A stretch of DNA of 64,000 nucleotides from CALDTK01 sp965215215 (GTDB lineage: Bacteria > Bacteroidota > Bacteroidia > Chitinophagales > Saprospiraceae), in assembly GCA_965215215.1 (NCBI GenBank), contig OZ244043.1, positions 2,232,001-2,296,000 of the forward strand. Reading direction: 5' to 3'. The position numbers and the translations under genes are program-made. The notes beneath the pieces were generated by a model. That model searched no databases and was not told the DNA's origin. It saw only the letters and a list, made by a program, of their open reading frames with translations. Shown in pieces: positions 43,710-51,606 of the stretch. Within the stretch, counting starts at the first letter, position 1. Every line of letters begins with the position of its first letter.

Positions 43710-46700
43710 GACGCAAGGGTTGTAGGCACGGGGAGGAGATGGATCGTGTGGCTTGTGGCCGAGATGAGGACCGAGGCGGGCGTAGTCGCGACGGCGGTTT
43801 CTACCTCGACCCTGCGCTTCGTGCCTCCTTCGGTATAATGGTGAATGAGCTTGACGTTCGTGACGTAATCCACGTAGGGCAGCTCGTCGAGGAAGTTCAC
43901 CAGATCGGCTTTGTACCAGCGACCTCCGAACCTGACCTCCGCGCCACCGAAGGCCCAGGGGGAGAGTTCGCGGATCAGGTCCCGCTCGGTCTGCTCCCGG
44001 TAGTAGGCGGGATTCCCGAGGTTTTCGCGAAAGCTGACCTCGAACTCGACTTGCAAGGTTTCGAGCTCGGGCTGGATGACCTTGAGCCGCACGAAGGGTG
44101 AGGTGCGGGCGCACAGGAACTTCTCCACGTCGAGCAGGGTCTGGCGGCGCACGAAGGGGCGGAGCGGGTCGGGAGCGTTGGGCTCTAGCTTTGGTAAGCA
44201 GACGAGGGTTACGGCACCGGCGCGCTGCCCGTTACTACCCTCGGTGTGGTTGAGGCACTTCACCCGCGAGAGCTCCGGGAACTGCGCGAGCACGAGCCGC
44301 TCGTAGTCCCAGAGCTGGATCGCGCGATCCTTGTGCCGCAGGCGCTCGCTCACGCGCAGCCTGAAGGCGGGATCGGTTTCCGGACCGCGGCCCCCGAAGG
44401 CCGGCAGCGGCTGCTCCACGGATTTGAATCCGGGTAGCGGCTCCACGGCCTTGGCGATCGTGCCGGCCGGCAGTGGGGTGGCGAGAAACGCGGGGTCGTT
44501 GCCGTGGTCCACGAAGCGCACCGTACCCGCCTGGGCGCGGATACTTACCACCCGGTTGAGGGCGGCCAACTCGCCGCCGACCGATACGCGGAGCCAGTGC
44601 AGGCCCGTGGGCAAAACCGTGTGGTCGAGATCCGCGGCGGCGGGTGCGTCGAGGCTCACGATCCCCGTTTGCCGAAAGGCGTTCGTGCGGTCGACGACGA
44701 CGAGATCGGCGCTCTCCCAGCTGTTGCCGACGAGGTAGTCCCAACCCAGGCTCGACGCGTCGAGCGTCGGGTCGGAGCTGCCGGGCGCGATTTCCACGAG
44801 CAGGGTGAGTCGCTCCGGCGGCCGCCAGTCGGCGATGCCGAGGTAAAGAGCGCCGGACTGGGGCAAGGTCGGAAGCAAGCTCCCGCGGGTGACGGTGCGG
44901 CGCTCGATGCCGAAGGGGTGAAGGTGGCACCAGTCGGGCGGGGTAGCAGCAGTCGTGAAGCTCAGGGATAGCCCGGTGACGCGTGCGGGGTAGGGGGGCT
45001 TCGGGGGGCTCGCCGATTCTCCCTTCGCGAGCTTGAACATTGCCGCGGCATAATCCCGCAGGTACTTTGCGTGCCCGAGGGACCGGTCGAGGGTGAAGCG
45101 GAGTTCGCCGGTGGGTTCGCCGCGTGGAGGCGTAATCCTCCCTGGGTTAATGGTGTCCTGCTCCGCGCCAGTGAGCGAGAGCGGTAGCGAACCAGCTCCA
45201 CCTACCGGTTTCCAGCCCGCTTCGAGTCCGAGTTCCAAGCTTAACGTTGTGTCTTTGCCTAAATCGCCGTAGAACTCCCCACTAACGTATGGTTGCTCCC
45301 AGGTAAGCTCGAGCTCGAGCTTGGCCAAGGACCCGCCCAGGCTCCCCCCAGAGGAAATCGCGAACCAAGGACGGTGGCCCGGCTGCACACCGAAGAGCGC
45401 GAAGGGTTCGAGGACATCCACCGGTCCGTTCGCGTTGCGGAGACTGAGATCCCGTGAGTTCATGACTTCGACCGTCAGCTCGGGCACCCAGGTCTTAGCG
45501 CGGAACCAGTTCGGCGCGTCGCTCGCCACCACGATTTTCAGCACCGGCTCCGCTGTAACGAACTGGTCGGGGTGCGCTTCGTCGACGTGTAGCTCGGGAT
45601 CGAATCCCGCGATCTGTGGTGCATCGTCGTCTAACGTGAACGAGAGTCGATTATCGGCTTGAGTTTCGGCGGAAGCCGTCGGGTATGTCTTATCGCTTTG
45701 GAAGTCGTAAACCGTTTCGTTTGCCCACGCAGGAAGTCCGGATTGAGCCTCGATAGTTCCTTGGAATCCCTGCGGTGCCGACTGGTAATTAACCCTGTAC
45801 ACAAAGGAGTAAATGGCCGACACCTCGATCCACCCTTCTTCCCCCGTCAGAAAACAACGCAGCGGGGGCTTGTCGGAGAGGGGCTCGGCGAAGTCGAGGT
45901 GGAGGGTGCGCTTCCCCCCGCGCACGAGCATTTGCGGGCTGCTCAAGGCAAAACCGATCCTGGCCGAGCTTCCTGCCGACCAGGGACCGTTCGGCGCTCC
46001 GAGCGCTTCGTGCCGCGATTCGAAAAAAGCAGTGGTCGGCCGGTAAACCGAACGCACGACGGCAACGGTGGCTCTATTCACGATCAGGTCGCCTTCGAGC
46101 CCATACGCAACAGGCGTGTTCGTAGCGTCTTTGCCCGCCCGAAACGCGGTTCCGGCCGGCAGAAAGCGCTGGGGTACGCCGCGTTTGAGCGTAAAGAGCA
46201 CGTGTGCGGCGTTGGCCCGCGCGGCCTGCGGGCGGAGGCGGAGCACGTCGCGGTAGTAGTGCCGCAGGTGCCGACCGGTGAGGCCGTTGAGCTGCTCCTG
46301 CCGGCCGCGGAAGAGCCGGAGGAAGGTGAGCCAAAGGGCGTAGTGCGGTTGGTGGTCTGGTGTATCGGCCGTCTCCGTTTCCAAGACGCGGGTTGCCTCC
46401 GCGCTAATCCTGCCGGCGATCTCCAGGAGGGCCGTGTAGCTACGCACGAAAAGATTGTAGTTGAGCGCGTCGTAGAGCTGCCTGTAGACTTCGGTCTCCT
46501 CGCTGTAGGGCGCTTTGTCTGCATCCGTGCTGCCCACCAACTCAGGCCAGCTTCCGCCGCTGGCACTTAGGGCTTTGGTGCTCGCGAGAGGTTTGGCCCG
46601 AAGCCATTCGCGCGCGCGATCGGGGAGTGAGATTGGCGGCGGCGAAGCATCTTCGGGCGGTGGAGACTCGAACCAGTCGAGGCCGAAGTCTGCGGGCGGA

Positions 46701-47242
46701 AAGAGCGGGATTTGGGTATCCCCACCCGTATGGCCGAAGGTCTCCCTAGCTCCCTGGTAGTACCCGGCGAAGGACCGGAGGTGCAGGTCGGCACGAGCCA
46801 ACTGGGCTAGCCCCCAACTCCGCAGCGGACTGTCGCTAGGCAGTTGCCTGAGGGCGGCGGTGCACTCCTGAAGCAGGGCGAGGGGTACGGCAAACAGGAG
46901 GGCGAAGTGCGCCAGTAGAAATTTGTCGTGGTCTGCGTTATCGATGTCCACGATCCGCGTGCGGACCTCGCCGAGGAACTCCCGGGCCTCCACTACGCCG
47001 AGGTCGGCGAGTCGAGCGACGGAGACCGTGGGGTCCGCCGACCAGAAGCTCTCCCAAGTACCCGCCGCCCGGTTGGTTTCGTCGAAGAACTGAAGCTGCG
47101 CGCCGTAGCGCCGGGCGAAGAGCAAGAAATCCGCCGGGGTCCGCTCGTCGAGGGGCGCGCTCGTCGGGTCGAGCACGGGCAGCGCGCGGCCGGTCTGAGG
47201 GGTCCCTTCCCGTACCAACGGGTTTTTGCGGAAGCAGGCCAT
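43706..47242 (-). CDS. eCIS baseplate J-like wedge protein (Afp11-like)
   Basis: Start at ATG 47242 (MACFRKNPLVREGTPQTGRALPVLDP), overlapping the stop of the gp25 gene by one base; the upstream extension of the frame to 47482 is not used. 1178 residues. The C-terminal 300 residues are baseplate-J-like: FGGRGPETDPAFRLRVSERLRHKDRAIQLWDYERLVLAQFPEL and VTLVCLPKLEP...RPFVRRQTLLDVEKFL, then AFGGAEVRFGG. The N-terminal 800 residues are mixed helix and strand. Equivalent to gp6 of T4-like baseplates. The next gene overlaps by four bases, so coupled translation is likely. Confidence 0.88.
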   Translation of the reverse strand: MACFRKNPLVREGTPQTGRALPVLDPTSAPLDERTPADFLLFARRYGAQLQFFDETNRAAGTWESFWSADPTVSVARLADLGVVEAREFLGEVRTRIVDIDNADHDKFLLAHFALLFAVPLALLQECTAALRQLPSDSPLRSWGLAQLARADLHLRSFAGYYQGARETFGHTGGDTQIPLFPPADFGLDWFESPPPEDASPPPISLPDRAREWLRAKPLASTKALSASGGSWPELVGSTDADKAPYSEETEVYRQLYDALNYNLFVRSYTALLEIAGRISAEATRVLETETADTPDHQPHYALWLTFLRLFRGRQEQLNGLTGRHLRHYYRDVLRLRPQAARANAAHVLFTLKRGVPQRFLPAGTAFRAGKDATNTPVAYGLEGDLIVNRATVAVVRSVYRPTTAFFESRHEALGAPNGPWSAGSSARIGFALSSPQMLVRGGKRTLHLDFAEPLSDKPPLRCFLTGEEGWIEVSAIYSFVYRVNYQSAPQGFQGTIEAQSGLPAWANETVYDFQSDKTYPTASAETQADNRLSFTLDDDAPQIAGFDPELHVDEAHPDQFVTAEPVLKIVVASDAPNWFRAKTWVPELTVEVMNSRDLSLRNANGPVDVLEPFALFGVQPGHRPWFAISSGGSLGGSLAKLELELTWEQPYVSGEFYGDLGKDTTLSLELGLEAGWKPVGGAGSLPLSLTGAEQDTINPGRITPPRGEPTGELRFTLDRSLGHAKYLRDYAAAMFKLAKGESASPPKPPYPARVTGLSLSFTTAATPPDWCHLHPFGIERRTVTRGSLLPTLPQSGALYLGIADWRPPERLTLLVEIAPGSSDPTLDASSLGWDYLVGNSWESADLVVVDRTNAFRQTGIVSLDAPAAADLDHTVLPTGLHWLRVSVGGELAALNRVVSIRAQAGTVRFVDHGNDPAFLATPLPAGTIAKAVEPLPGFKSVEQPLPAFGGRGPETDPAFRLRVSERLRHKDRAIQLWDYERLVLAQFPELSRVKCLNHTEGSNGQRAGAVTLVCLPKLEPNAPDPLRPFVRRQTLLDVEKFLCARTSPFVRLKVIQPELETLQVEFEVSFRENLGNPAYYREQTERDLIRELSPWAFGGAEVRFGGRWYKADLVNFLDELPYVDYVTNVKLIHHYTEGGTKRRVEVETAVATTPASVLISATSHTIHLLPVPTTLAS

Positions 47243-47655
47243 TACGGTTGGGTATCGGCTTCGACGAGGTAGAAGGGGAAGACGTAGTTGTAGCGGGAGT
47301 TGGCCCCGCGGAGCCGGTACTGGAGCTCGACGGTGAGAAAGCCATTGAGGCTCGGCGTGAGCAGCACGTCTTCGAGGTCGACGCGGGCCTCGTAGAGCGT
47401 TACGGCGGTTTCGATGGTGTGCTTCAGGAAGGTGAGCTCCTGCACGCTCGTACCCCCGAACACGCCGTCGACGAGGGCACAACCGAAGCGCGGTCGCATG
47501 AGGCGATCGCCGAGGCGGGTAGTGCAGATGAGTTCCAGGGCGCGGTTGACGTCCTCGAGCCCGGAGGTCATGACGACTCCGCCCGCGGCCCGGCTGAAGT
47601 TCGGCGGAAAGCTCCAGCCACGACCTAGATAGGCGTCTGAATCGACTTCACTCAT
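47242..47655 (-). CDS. GPW/gp25-like baseplate protein (Afp9-like)
   Basis: A 137-residue lysozyme-like-fold baseplate protein of the gp25 family: GRGWSFPPNFSRAAGGVVMTSGLEDVNRALELICTTRLGDRLMRPRFGC, in which LxxxPGE is absent but the RPRFGC anchor is present. It bridges the sheath-tube interface to the baseplate. Ends in TAATG shared with the next gene. Confidence 0.9.
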   Translation of the reverse strand: MSEVDSDAYLGRGWSFPPNFSRAAGGVVMTSGLEDVNRALELICTTRLGDRLMRPRFGCALVDGVFGGTSVQELTFLKHTIETAVTLYEARVDLEDVLLTPSLNGFLTVELQYRLRGANSRYNYVFPFYLVEADTQP

Positions 47656-47694
47656 TGCGGGGGGTTGGTGTGGGAGGTGAGACTTTAGCTTGGA

Positions 47695-47979
47695 TTAGTT
47701 AATGAGGACGGTGGGGGCGCCACCCACGATGGCGCCACCGTGGGCGGTTGGGTCGCCGAGGCGCGCGGCGGGTAGGCCGCCGATGAAGACGGTCGTCGAG
47801 CCGAGGGCGATCACGTCGGGGGGACCGGTGCACGTGCACATATCGGTTGCGCGCGCGGCGGGGAGGCCGGCGATGAGCACGGTCGGTGCGCCGGGCGGGA
47901 GGATCGGTCCGCCGACGTGTGGATTCGGGGTAGTGAGCGGGCAGACGTGCGGGTCGGTGATGCGGGCGGCGGGGGGCAT
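47695..47979 (-). CDS. PAAR-domain spike tip protein (Afp10-like)
   Basis: A 94-residue PAAR protein: MPPAARITDPHVCPLTTPNPHVGGPILP, internal PAAR repeats (PAARATDMCTC, PAARLGDPTAHGG), with His and Cys that would bind the central metal ion. It caps the VgrG-like spike encoded six bases downstream on the same strand. No toxin domain is fused to it. Confidence 0.95.
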   Translation of the reverse strand: MPPAARITDPHVCPLTTPNPHVGGPILPPGAPTVLIAGLPAARATDMCTCTGPPDVIALGSTTVFIGGLPAARLGDPTAHGGAIVGGAPTVLIN

Positions 47980-47985
47980 GAGCTT

Positions 47986-49752
47986 TTAGTTGATTTGAAC
48001 GAGTCCACCCTTGAGCGTGAGGGTGGCCGAGCCGCTGACCTCGGCGGTGGCGCCGGACTTGGCGGTGAGCTGGGTTTGGGCATCAATGGCTACCGAGGCG
48101 GCCGAGAGACTGAGTTTACCGGTAGCCTCGATGCTGATGTCGGAGGCGCTCTTGAGGCTGATGCCGCTGCTCGACAGGCTCACCTCGTTGCCGTCGGCAT
48201 CTTTGAGGGTTACCGCGCCCGCGTCGTCGTCGAGACTAAAGGTCCGTCCGTCGGGCGTGGCGAGCGTGAGGGCCGTGGCCTCGTCGTCGAGCTCTACCCG
48301 CAGTCCGCTAGCCGTGACGATGCCCGAGACGAAATTGTCGTCAGCCGCTTCGACGGGGGAGGGGTGGGCCGCGCTTTGGAGCGCGCCGAGCACGACGCCC
48401 TGGTCGGGGTCGTCGTCGAGGAAGCCGACGAGGACTTCGTCGCCGATGCTCGGCCGGAATGCCAATCCCCGATTTTCTCCCGCTTGGGGTGTGGACCACC
48501 GCATCCAGCGACCTTCCTCGCCCGCGGCGTCGACCAGGACCAGGCGGACGCGAATGCGCTGGCGGCCGGCCGGATCGTCGGCGAGCTGGGTGACGACGCC
48601 GGACTGCAAGCCGCCCGCCGCGGCGAAGCTACCGCCGGCGCGCGCGGGGTAGAGATCGTGCCGCTCGTGATGCCAGGCCGGATCGATGCCGAGCTGGGCG
48701 GTGGTGGTCCAGTCGCCGAGGCCGATGGTGTGGCGGACGCCGGCGACGTAGGCCGGACCGTTGAACCGGTCGCCGAGGCCGGCGAGCTGCAAGCTCGTAC
48801 CGGGCTGCAGGAGGCCGTTGCCCTGGCACTTCACGGTACCGCGCACGCGAGCGAGCCTGCTGCGCAAGAGCGCCGCCCGCGCCCACGCCTCCAACTCGGT
48901 CTCGGCGAGCGTCCCGGCGAAGGTGAGGTCGGGACTCGCCCCGCTGACGTCGGCCAGGGCCTCGCCGTCGAGGTTTCCGGGACCCGGTACCGGCGCCCGG
49001 TCCGCCTCACCGGAGATGACGGCCTGCTCGTCGTCGTCCCAGGCGGAAGCGACGACCAGCGCGTGCTGGCCCCTCGCTTCGAGTTCGGCGTCGAAGGCGA
49101 GGATTTCGCGCCCGAAGGCCAGCTCGAGTACGGGCGTAGCGTCGGCGCTAACCTCAGTAAAGCGAAGCGTTCCGTTGTCGGCGCTACAGAACAGACCGAG
49201 TCGCTCGGCGCGGGTGATTAGGTAATCCCAGTCGGTGGTGCGATACTGAGTGGCGAAAGGGATGGGCGTGCTAGGCTCTAATTCAGCAAACTCCACGGAT
49301 ACGCCGGGGTAGGGCCGGACCAATTCCTCGAAAATCTCCACCTCGTCGACGTCCTCGAACCCACGCGAGCGCGCATCGAGCGTCATCCGGAAGGCGGGAT
49401 CGCGGCAGGTCGCGGTGAGGAAGCTGCCACCGTCGGGCCGTACCCGCAGACTCTGGCGCGTGACTACCCCGCGGAACAAGGTTTCCTCCTCGCTGTGGTA
49501 GCCGGCGCTAATCTCGATCTCGACGCCGGGCACGAAGGTGTCCGAGCTACTTACGGTAAACTCCTGGGCGGCGAGGTCGCCATCCTCCACGAGGATCGTG
49601 GCCGTGGGGATGCGATTGAGCGCCGAGTCGATCTCGATCGAGACCACGCCGATCGTCTTCGGCAGCGCCTCCCCGTCGGCGAGCACCGTGAAGGTGATCA
49701 GGTCGGTCTGGCGTTCGCCGAGGGGGTTGGGGATGGAGATGGGTAAGGTCAC
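47986..49752 (-). CDS. VgrG-like spike protein (Afp8-like)
   Basis: A 588-residue trimeric spike protein: VgrG/gp5-gp27-like N-terminal half (VSIEIDSALNRIPTATILVEDGD, then the gp27 domains), an OB fold (VVTQLADDPAGRQRIRVRLVLVD, EVLVGFLDDDPDQGVVLGAL), and a beta-helix needle of short repeats (GKLSLSAASVAIDAQTQLTAKSGATAEVSGSATLTLKG). It carries no C-terminal effector domain, so effectors are probably carried inside the tube. Confidence 0.93.
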   Translation of the reverse strand: MTLPISIPNPLGERQTDLITFTVLADGEALPKTIGVVSIEIDSALNRIPTATILVEDGDLAAQEFTVSSSDTFVPGVEIEISAGYHSEEETLFRGVVTRQSLRVRPDGGSFLTATCRDPAFRMTLDARSRGFEDVDEVEIFEELVRPYPGVSVEFAELEPSTPIPFATQYRTTDWDYLITRAERLGLFCSADNGTLRFTEVSADATPVLELAFGREILAFDAELEARGQHALVVASAWDDDEQAVISGEADRAPVPGPGNLDGEALADVSGASPDLTFAGTLAETELEAWARAALLRSRLARVRGTVKCQGNGLLQPGTSLQLAGLGDRFNGPAYVAGVRHTIGLGDWTTTAQLGIDPAWHHERHDLYPARAGGSFAAAGGLQSGVVTQLADDPAGRQRIRVRLVLVDAAGEEGRWMRWSTPQAGENRGLAFRPSIGDEVLVGFLDDDPDQGVVLGALQSAAHPSPVEAADDNFVSGIVTASGLRVELDDEATALTLATPDGRTFSLDDDAGAVTLKDADGNEVSLSSSGISLKSASDISIEATGKLSLSAASVAIDAQTQLTAKSGATAEVSGSATLTLKGGLVQIN

Positions 49753-49774
49753 ACCGGACGGGTTGAAGGAGGGT

Positions 49775-50461
49775 TTAGCGGGCGATTGGCGGCACGAGGA
49801 GCGTGCGACCGGGGTCGAGGTGCCGGATCGTGTCGAGCTCGTTGGCGACCGCTACGTCGTAGTAGCGCTGCGGATCGCGGTACACGGCCGCCGCGATGTT
49901 GGGGAGCGTTTCGCCCCCCTTGACCTGGTGGGCGTGGGTGACGTCGGGTGACATGAGGTTGAGCGCCTTGGAGAACAGATCGTCGGGGACGAACTCCGCC
50001 CAGCTCGTCGAGATGACCGCGCGCAGCGGCAGTCCGTTGGAACGGAACATTTTGTAGGTGATCGTATATTCCTTCAGGTAGCAGCGCGCCAGAAAATCGC
50101 CGTACTGCACCACGAAGTAGCCGGGGCGGTGGATCGCGGGGCGGAAGGCGGTCAGGACCTTCCACAGCTTTATGTAGGCGACCACGTCGATCTTGGGTCC
50201 CGGTAGGGCGCCGGTGCCGTCGAGGAAAATATCGAAGGAGAATGTGCGGGGCTGCATCCCCACGTACCTGCCACCGGCCTGCTGGGTGTTGGTCCCCGTA
50301 GTGCAGACATGCTCGAAGGCGGTTTGGACCGCGAAGGTTTCCGGATTGACCGGACAGATGAACGGCGGTAGGGGTAGCCCAACTCCGAGCCCTCCCGACT
50401 TCACGGCCTCCGGGCTGACGAAGGGGATGATCTTGAGGTTGGTGAGTGCGAGGGCGGGCAT
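49775..50461 (-). CDS. LysM-containing hub/adaptor protein (Afp7-like)
   Basis: A 228-residue protein with an N-terminal alpha/beta domain and a C-terminal LysM (GGETLPNIAAAVYRDPQRYYDVAVANELDTIRHLDPGRTLLVPP). In Afp-type systems this protein joins the inner tube to the spike; the LysM here is structural. Next gene (VgrG) begins 22 bases downstream. Confidence 0.88.
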   Translation of the reverse strand: MPALALTNLKIIPFVSPEAVKSGGLGVGLPLPPFICPVNPETFAVQTAFEHVCTTGTNTQQAGGRYVGMQPRTFSFDIFLDGTGALPGPKIDVVAYIKLWKVLTAFRPAIHRPGYFVVQYGDFLARCYLKEYTITYKMFRSNGLPLRAVISTSWAEFVPDDLFSKALNLMSPDVTHAHQVKGGETLPNIAAAVYRDPQRYYDVAVANELDTIRHLDPGRTLLVPPIAR

Positions 50462-50490
50462 GAGTTGGTTTGGGTGTTCCGATTGGGGAT

Positions 50491-50670
50491 TTAGCGTTCG
50501 CGTCGTTTCTCGAGCACGGCGAGCACTTGTTCCACGCAGGCGGCCACAAGGGTTTCGCGCTCGCGGACGGCGGCGGCCGGGCTATCCGGATCGCAGGTTG
50601 ATTTGCGTTTGTCGGAGTTAGCGTTGACTACCTCCGCGCGCACAACGAGCTCTTTAATTTCTACGGGCAT
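50491..50670 (-). CDS. DUF5908 small protein of the eCIS operon
   Basis: A 59-residue gene (ATG at 50670, TAA at 50493) between tube 2 and the LysM hub. The protein starts MPVEIKELVVRAEVVN and has a C-terminal helix ending KRRER. The N-terminal MP(V/I)EI(K/R)EL(V/I)(V/I) sequence is the DUF5908 signature, found in Bacteroidota injection systems at this position. The ATG shares a base with the tube gene's TGA (TGATG), implying coupled translation. Function unknown, possibly an Afp6-like assembly factor. Confidence 0.8.
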   Translation of the reverse strand: MPVEIKELVVRAEVVNANSDKRKSTCDPDSPAAAVRERETLVAACVEQVLAVLEKRRER

Positions 50671-51122
50671 CAGGCAACGATTTTAAATTGGCTGTAGGCG
50701 AGCTCCAGGGTTTCGATGAGCAGCTTCCCATCCATCGCGTCGAGGTCGGAGAGCGACCATTTCACCGGCCACACGTTGGTGAGCGCGTAGGTTTGCAGCG
50801 GCTGGTGCTCGGCGTTGAGCACCTTCACCCAGGCGTCTACGGGCTCTATGGCGAGGTCCTGCATCGCCGCATCGCACCAAGCGCGCAGGGCTGAGTCTAA
50901 CAGAAGTCCGCGCTTGAGCACCAAATTCGGGTAGCTCGCGCGAGTAGGTAGCTTGTGCGAGAAGCGGTTTTCGCCGCCCCCCGCGATCGTCTCGACGGTG
51001 AGCTCGCGACTCAGTCCGCTCACTTCCTGAAAGGCGACTTCCGCGGCGGCCGATCCGGTGAGTCCGAACTCCACCAAAAAGTGAAAGCCGACGGGGGGGT
51101 AGTATGACGTGGGGATCGCCAC
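50670..51122 (-). CDS. Tail tube protein 2 (Afp5-like)
   Basis: A 150-residue tube-family protein: YYPPVGFHFLVEFGLTGSAAAEVAFQEVSGLSRELTVETIAGGGENRFSHKLP, the FxV-F-x-V-SGL pattern of gp19-like tubes, and the C-terminal IETLELAYSQFKIV. It follows tube 1 after 4 bases. In Afp this smaller second tube protein starts the tube on the baseplate hub. Confidence 0.9.
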   Translation of the reverse strand: MAIPTSYYPPVGFHFLVEFGLTGSAAAEVAFQEVSGLSRELTVETIAGGGENRFSHKLPTRASYPNLVLKRGLLLDSALRAWCDAAMQDLAIEPVDAWVKVLNAEHQPLQTYALTNVWPVKWSLSDLDAMDGKLLIETLELAYSQFKIVA

Positions 51123-51126
51123 CGAG

Positions 51127-51558
51127 CTAGTTGTTCTGGATCGAGAGGCCTTCGTGGGCGAGCTCGATCGTCTCGATCGCTACCTCGTTGCCGTCGGCCT
51201 TCAGCTCGGTCGACTGCACCTTGGTGGGCCAGGCATTTTTGATCTTCCAGGTGACGACCGGTTCGTGGGCCTCATTGAGCAGGGAGATGGTGAGGTCGCG
51301 CCGCTCGACGGCGTTGAGGCTCACGGTATTCCACCAGGCGTAGTACTCGTTGTCGCTGCGGAAGGTGCCGCGCTTGAGGGTGACGTTGCCGAACTTCTGC
51401 ATGCCCGGCATCTTGAGCTTGTGGTAGGCCGGACTCGCGCCGTCGCGGTACTCGATGGCCTCGGTCTCGACGTCGAGGCCGGATACTTCCGTAAAACCGA
51501 TGCGGGTCCCGCCCCAGTCGACTTGGAAGTGGAACTTGGAAAGTGGGTAGAGATCCAT
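51127..51558 (-). CDS. Tail tube protein 1, main tube (Afp1-like)
   Basis: A 143-residue inner-tube protein: PLSKFHFQVDWGGTRIGFTEVSGLDVETEAIEYRDGASPAYHKLKMPGMQKFGNVTLKRGTF and the conserved tail AIETIELAHEGLSIQNN. It should form the hexameric stack through which cargo is carried and which is driven out on sheath contraction. The 48-base spacer to the sheath gene holds two adjacent copies of the iterated word (51568-51581 and 51583-51596). Confidence 0.93.
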   Translation of the reverse strand: MDLYPLSKFHFQVDWGGTRIGFTEVSGLDVETEAIEYRDGASPAYHKLKMPGMQKFGNVTLKRGTFRSDNEYYAWWNTVSLNAVERRDLTISLLNEAHEPVVTWKIKNAWPTKVQSTELKADGNEVAIETIELAHEGLSIQNN

Positions 51559-51606
51559 GGGGGAACTGTTTTGGCGGAAGCCGTTTTCGCGAAAGGTGAA
51601 GGGGGG

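Noticed and set aside
43710..44114. N-terminal extension of the second wedge gene to 44114
   Set aside because: It overlaps the preceding gene and is Arg-rich noise; GTG at 43709 overlapping the TGA fits better.
47243..47482. N-terminal extension of the baseplate J-like gene to 47482
   Set aside because: It overlaps the gp25 gene and is Arg/Pro-rich; the ATG at 47242 overlaps the gp25 stop and starts a normal N-terminus.
47917..49221. Long plus-strand frames over the eCIS region, such as a 434-aa one
   Set aside because: They are GC-rich antisense shadows of the VgrG gene; the minus-strand translation has the known domains.
47695..49752. VgrG/PAAR as part of a type VI secretion system
   Set aside because: No TssJLM, TssK or Hcp/ClpV genes; sheath, DUF4255, LysM hub, CIS_TMP and AAA+ order is that of eCIS.
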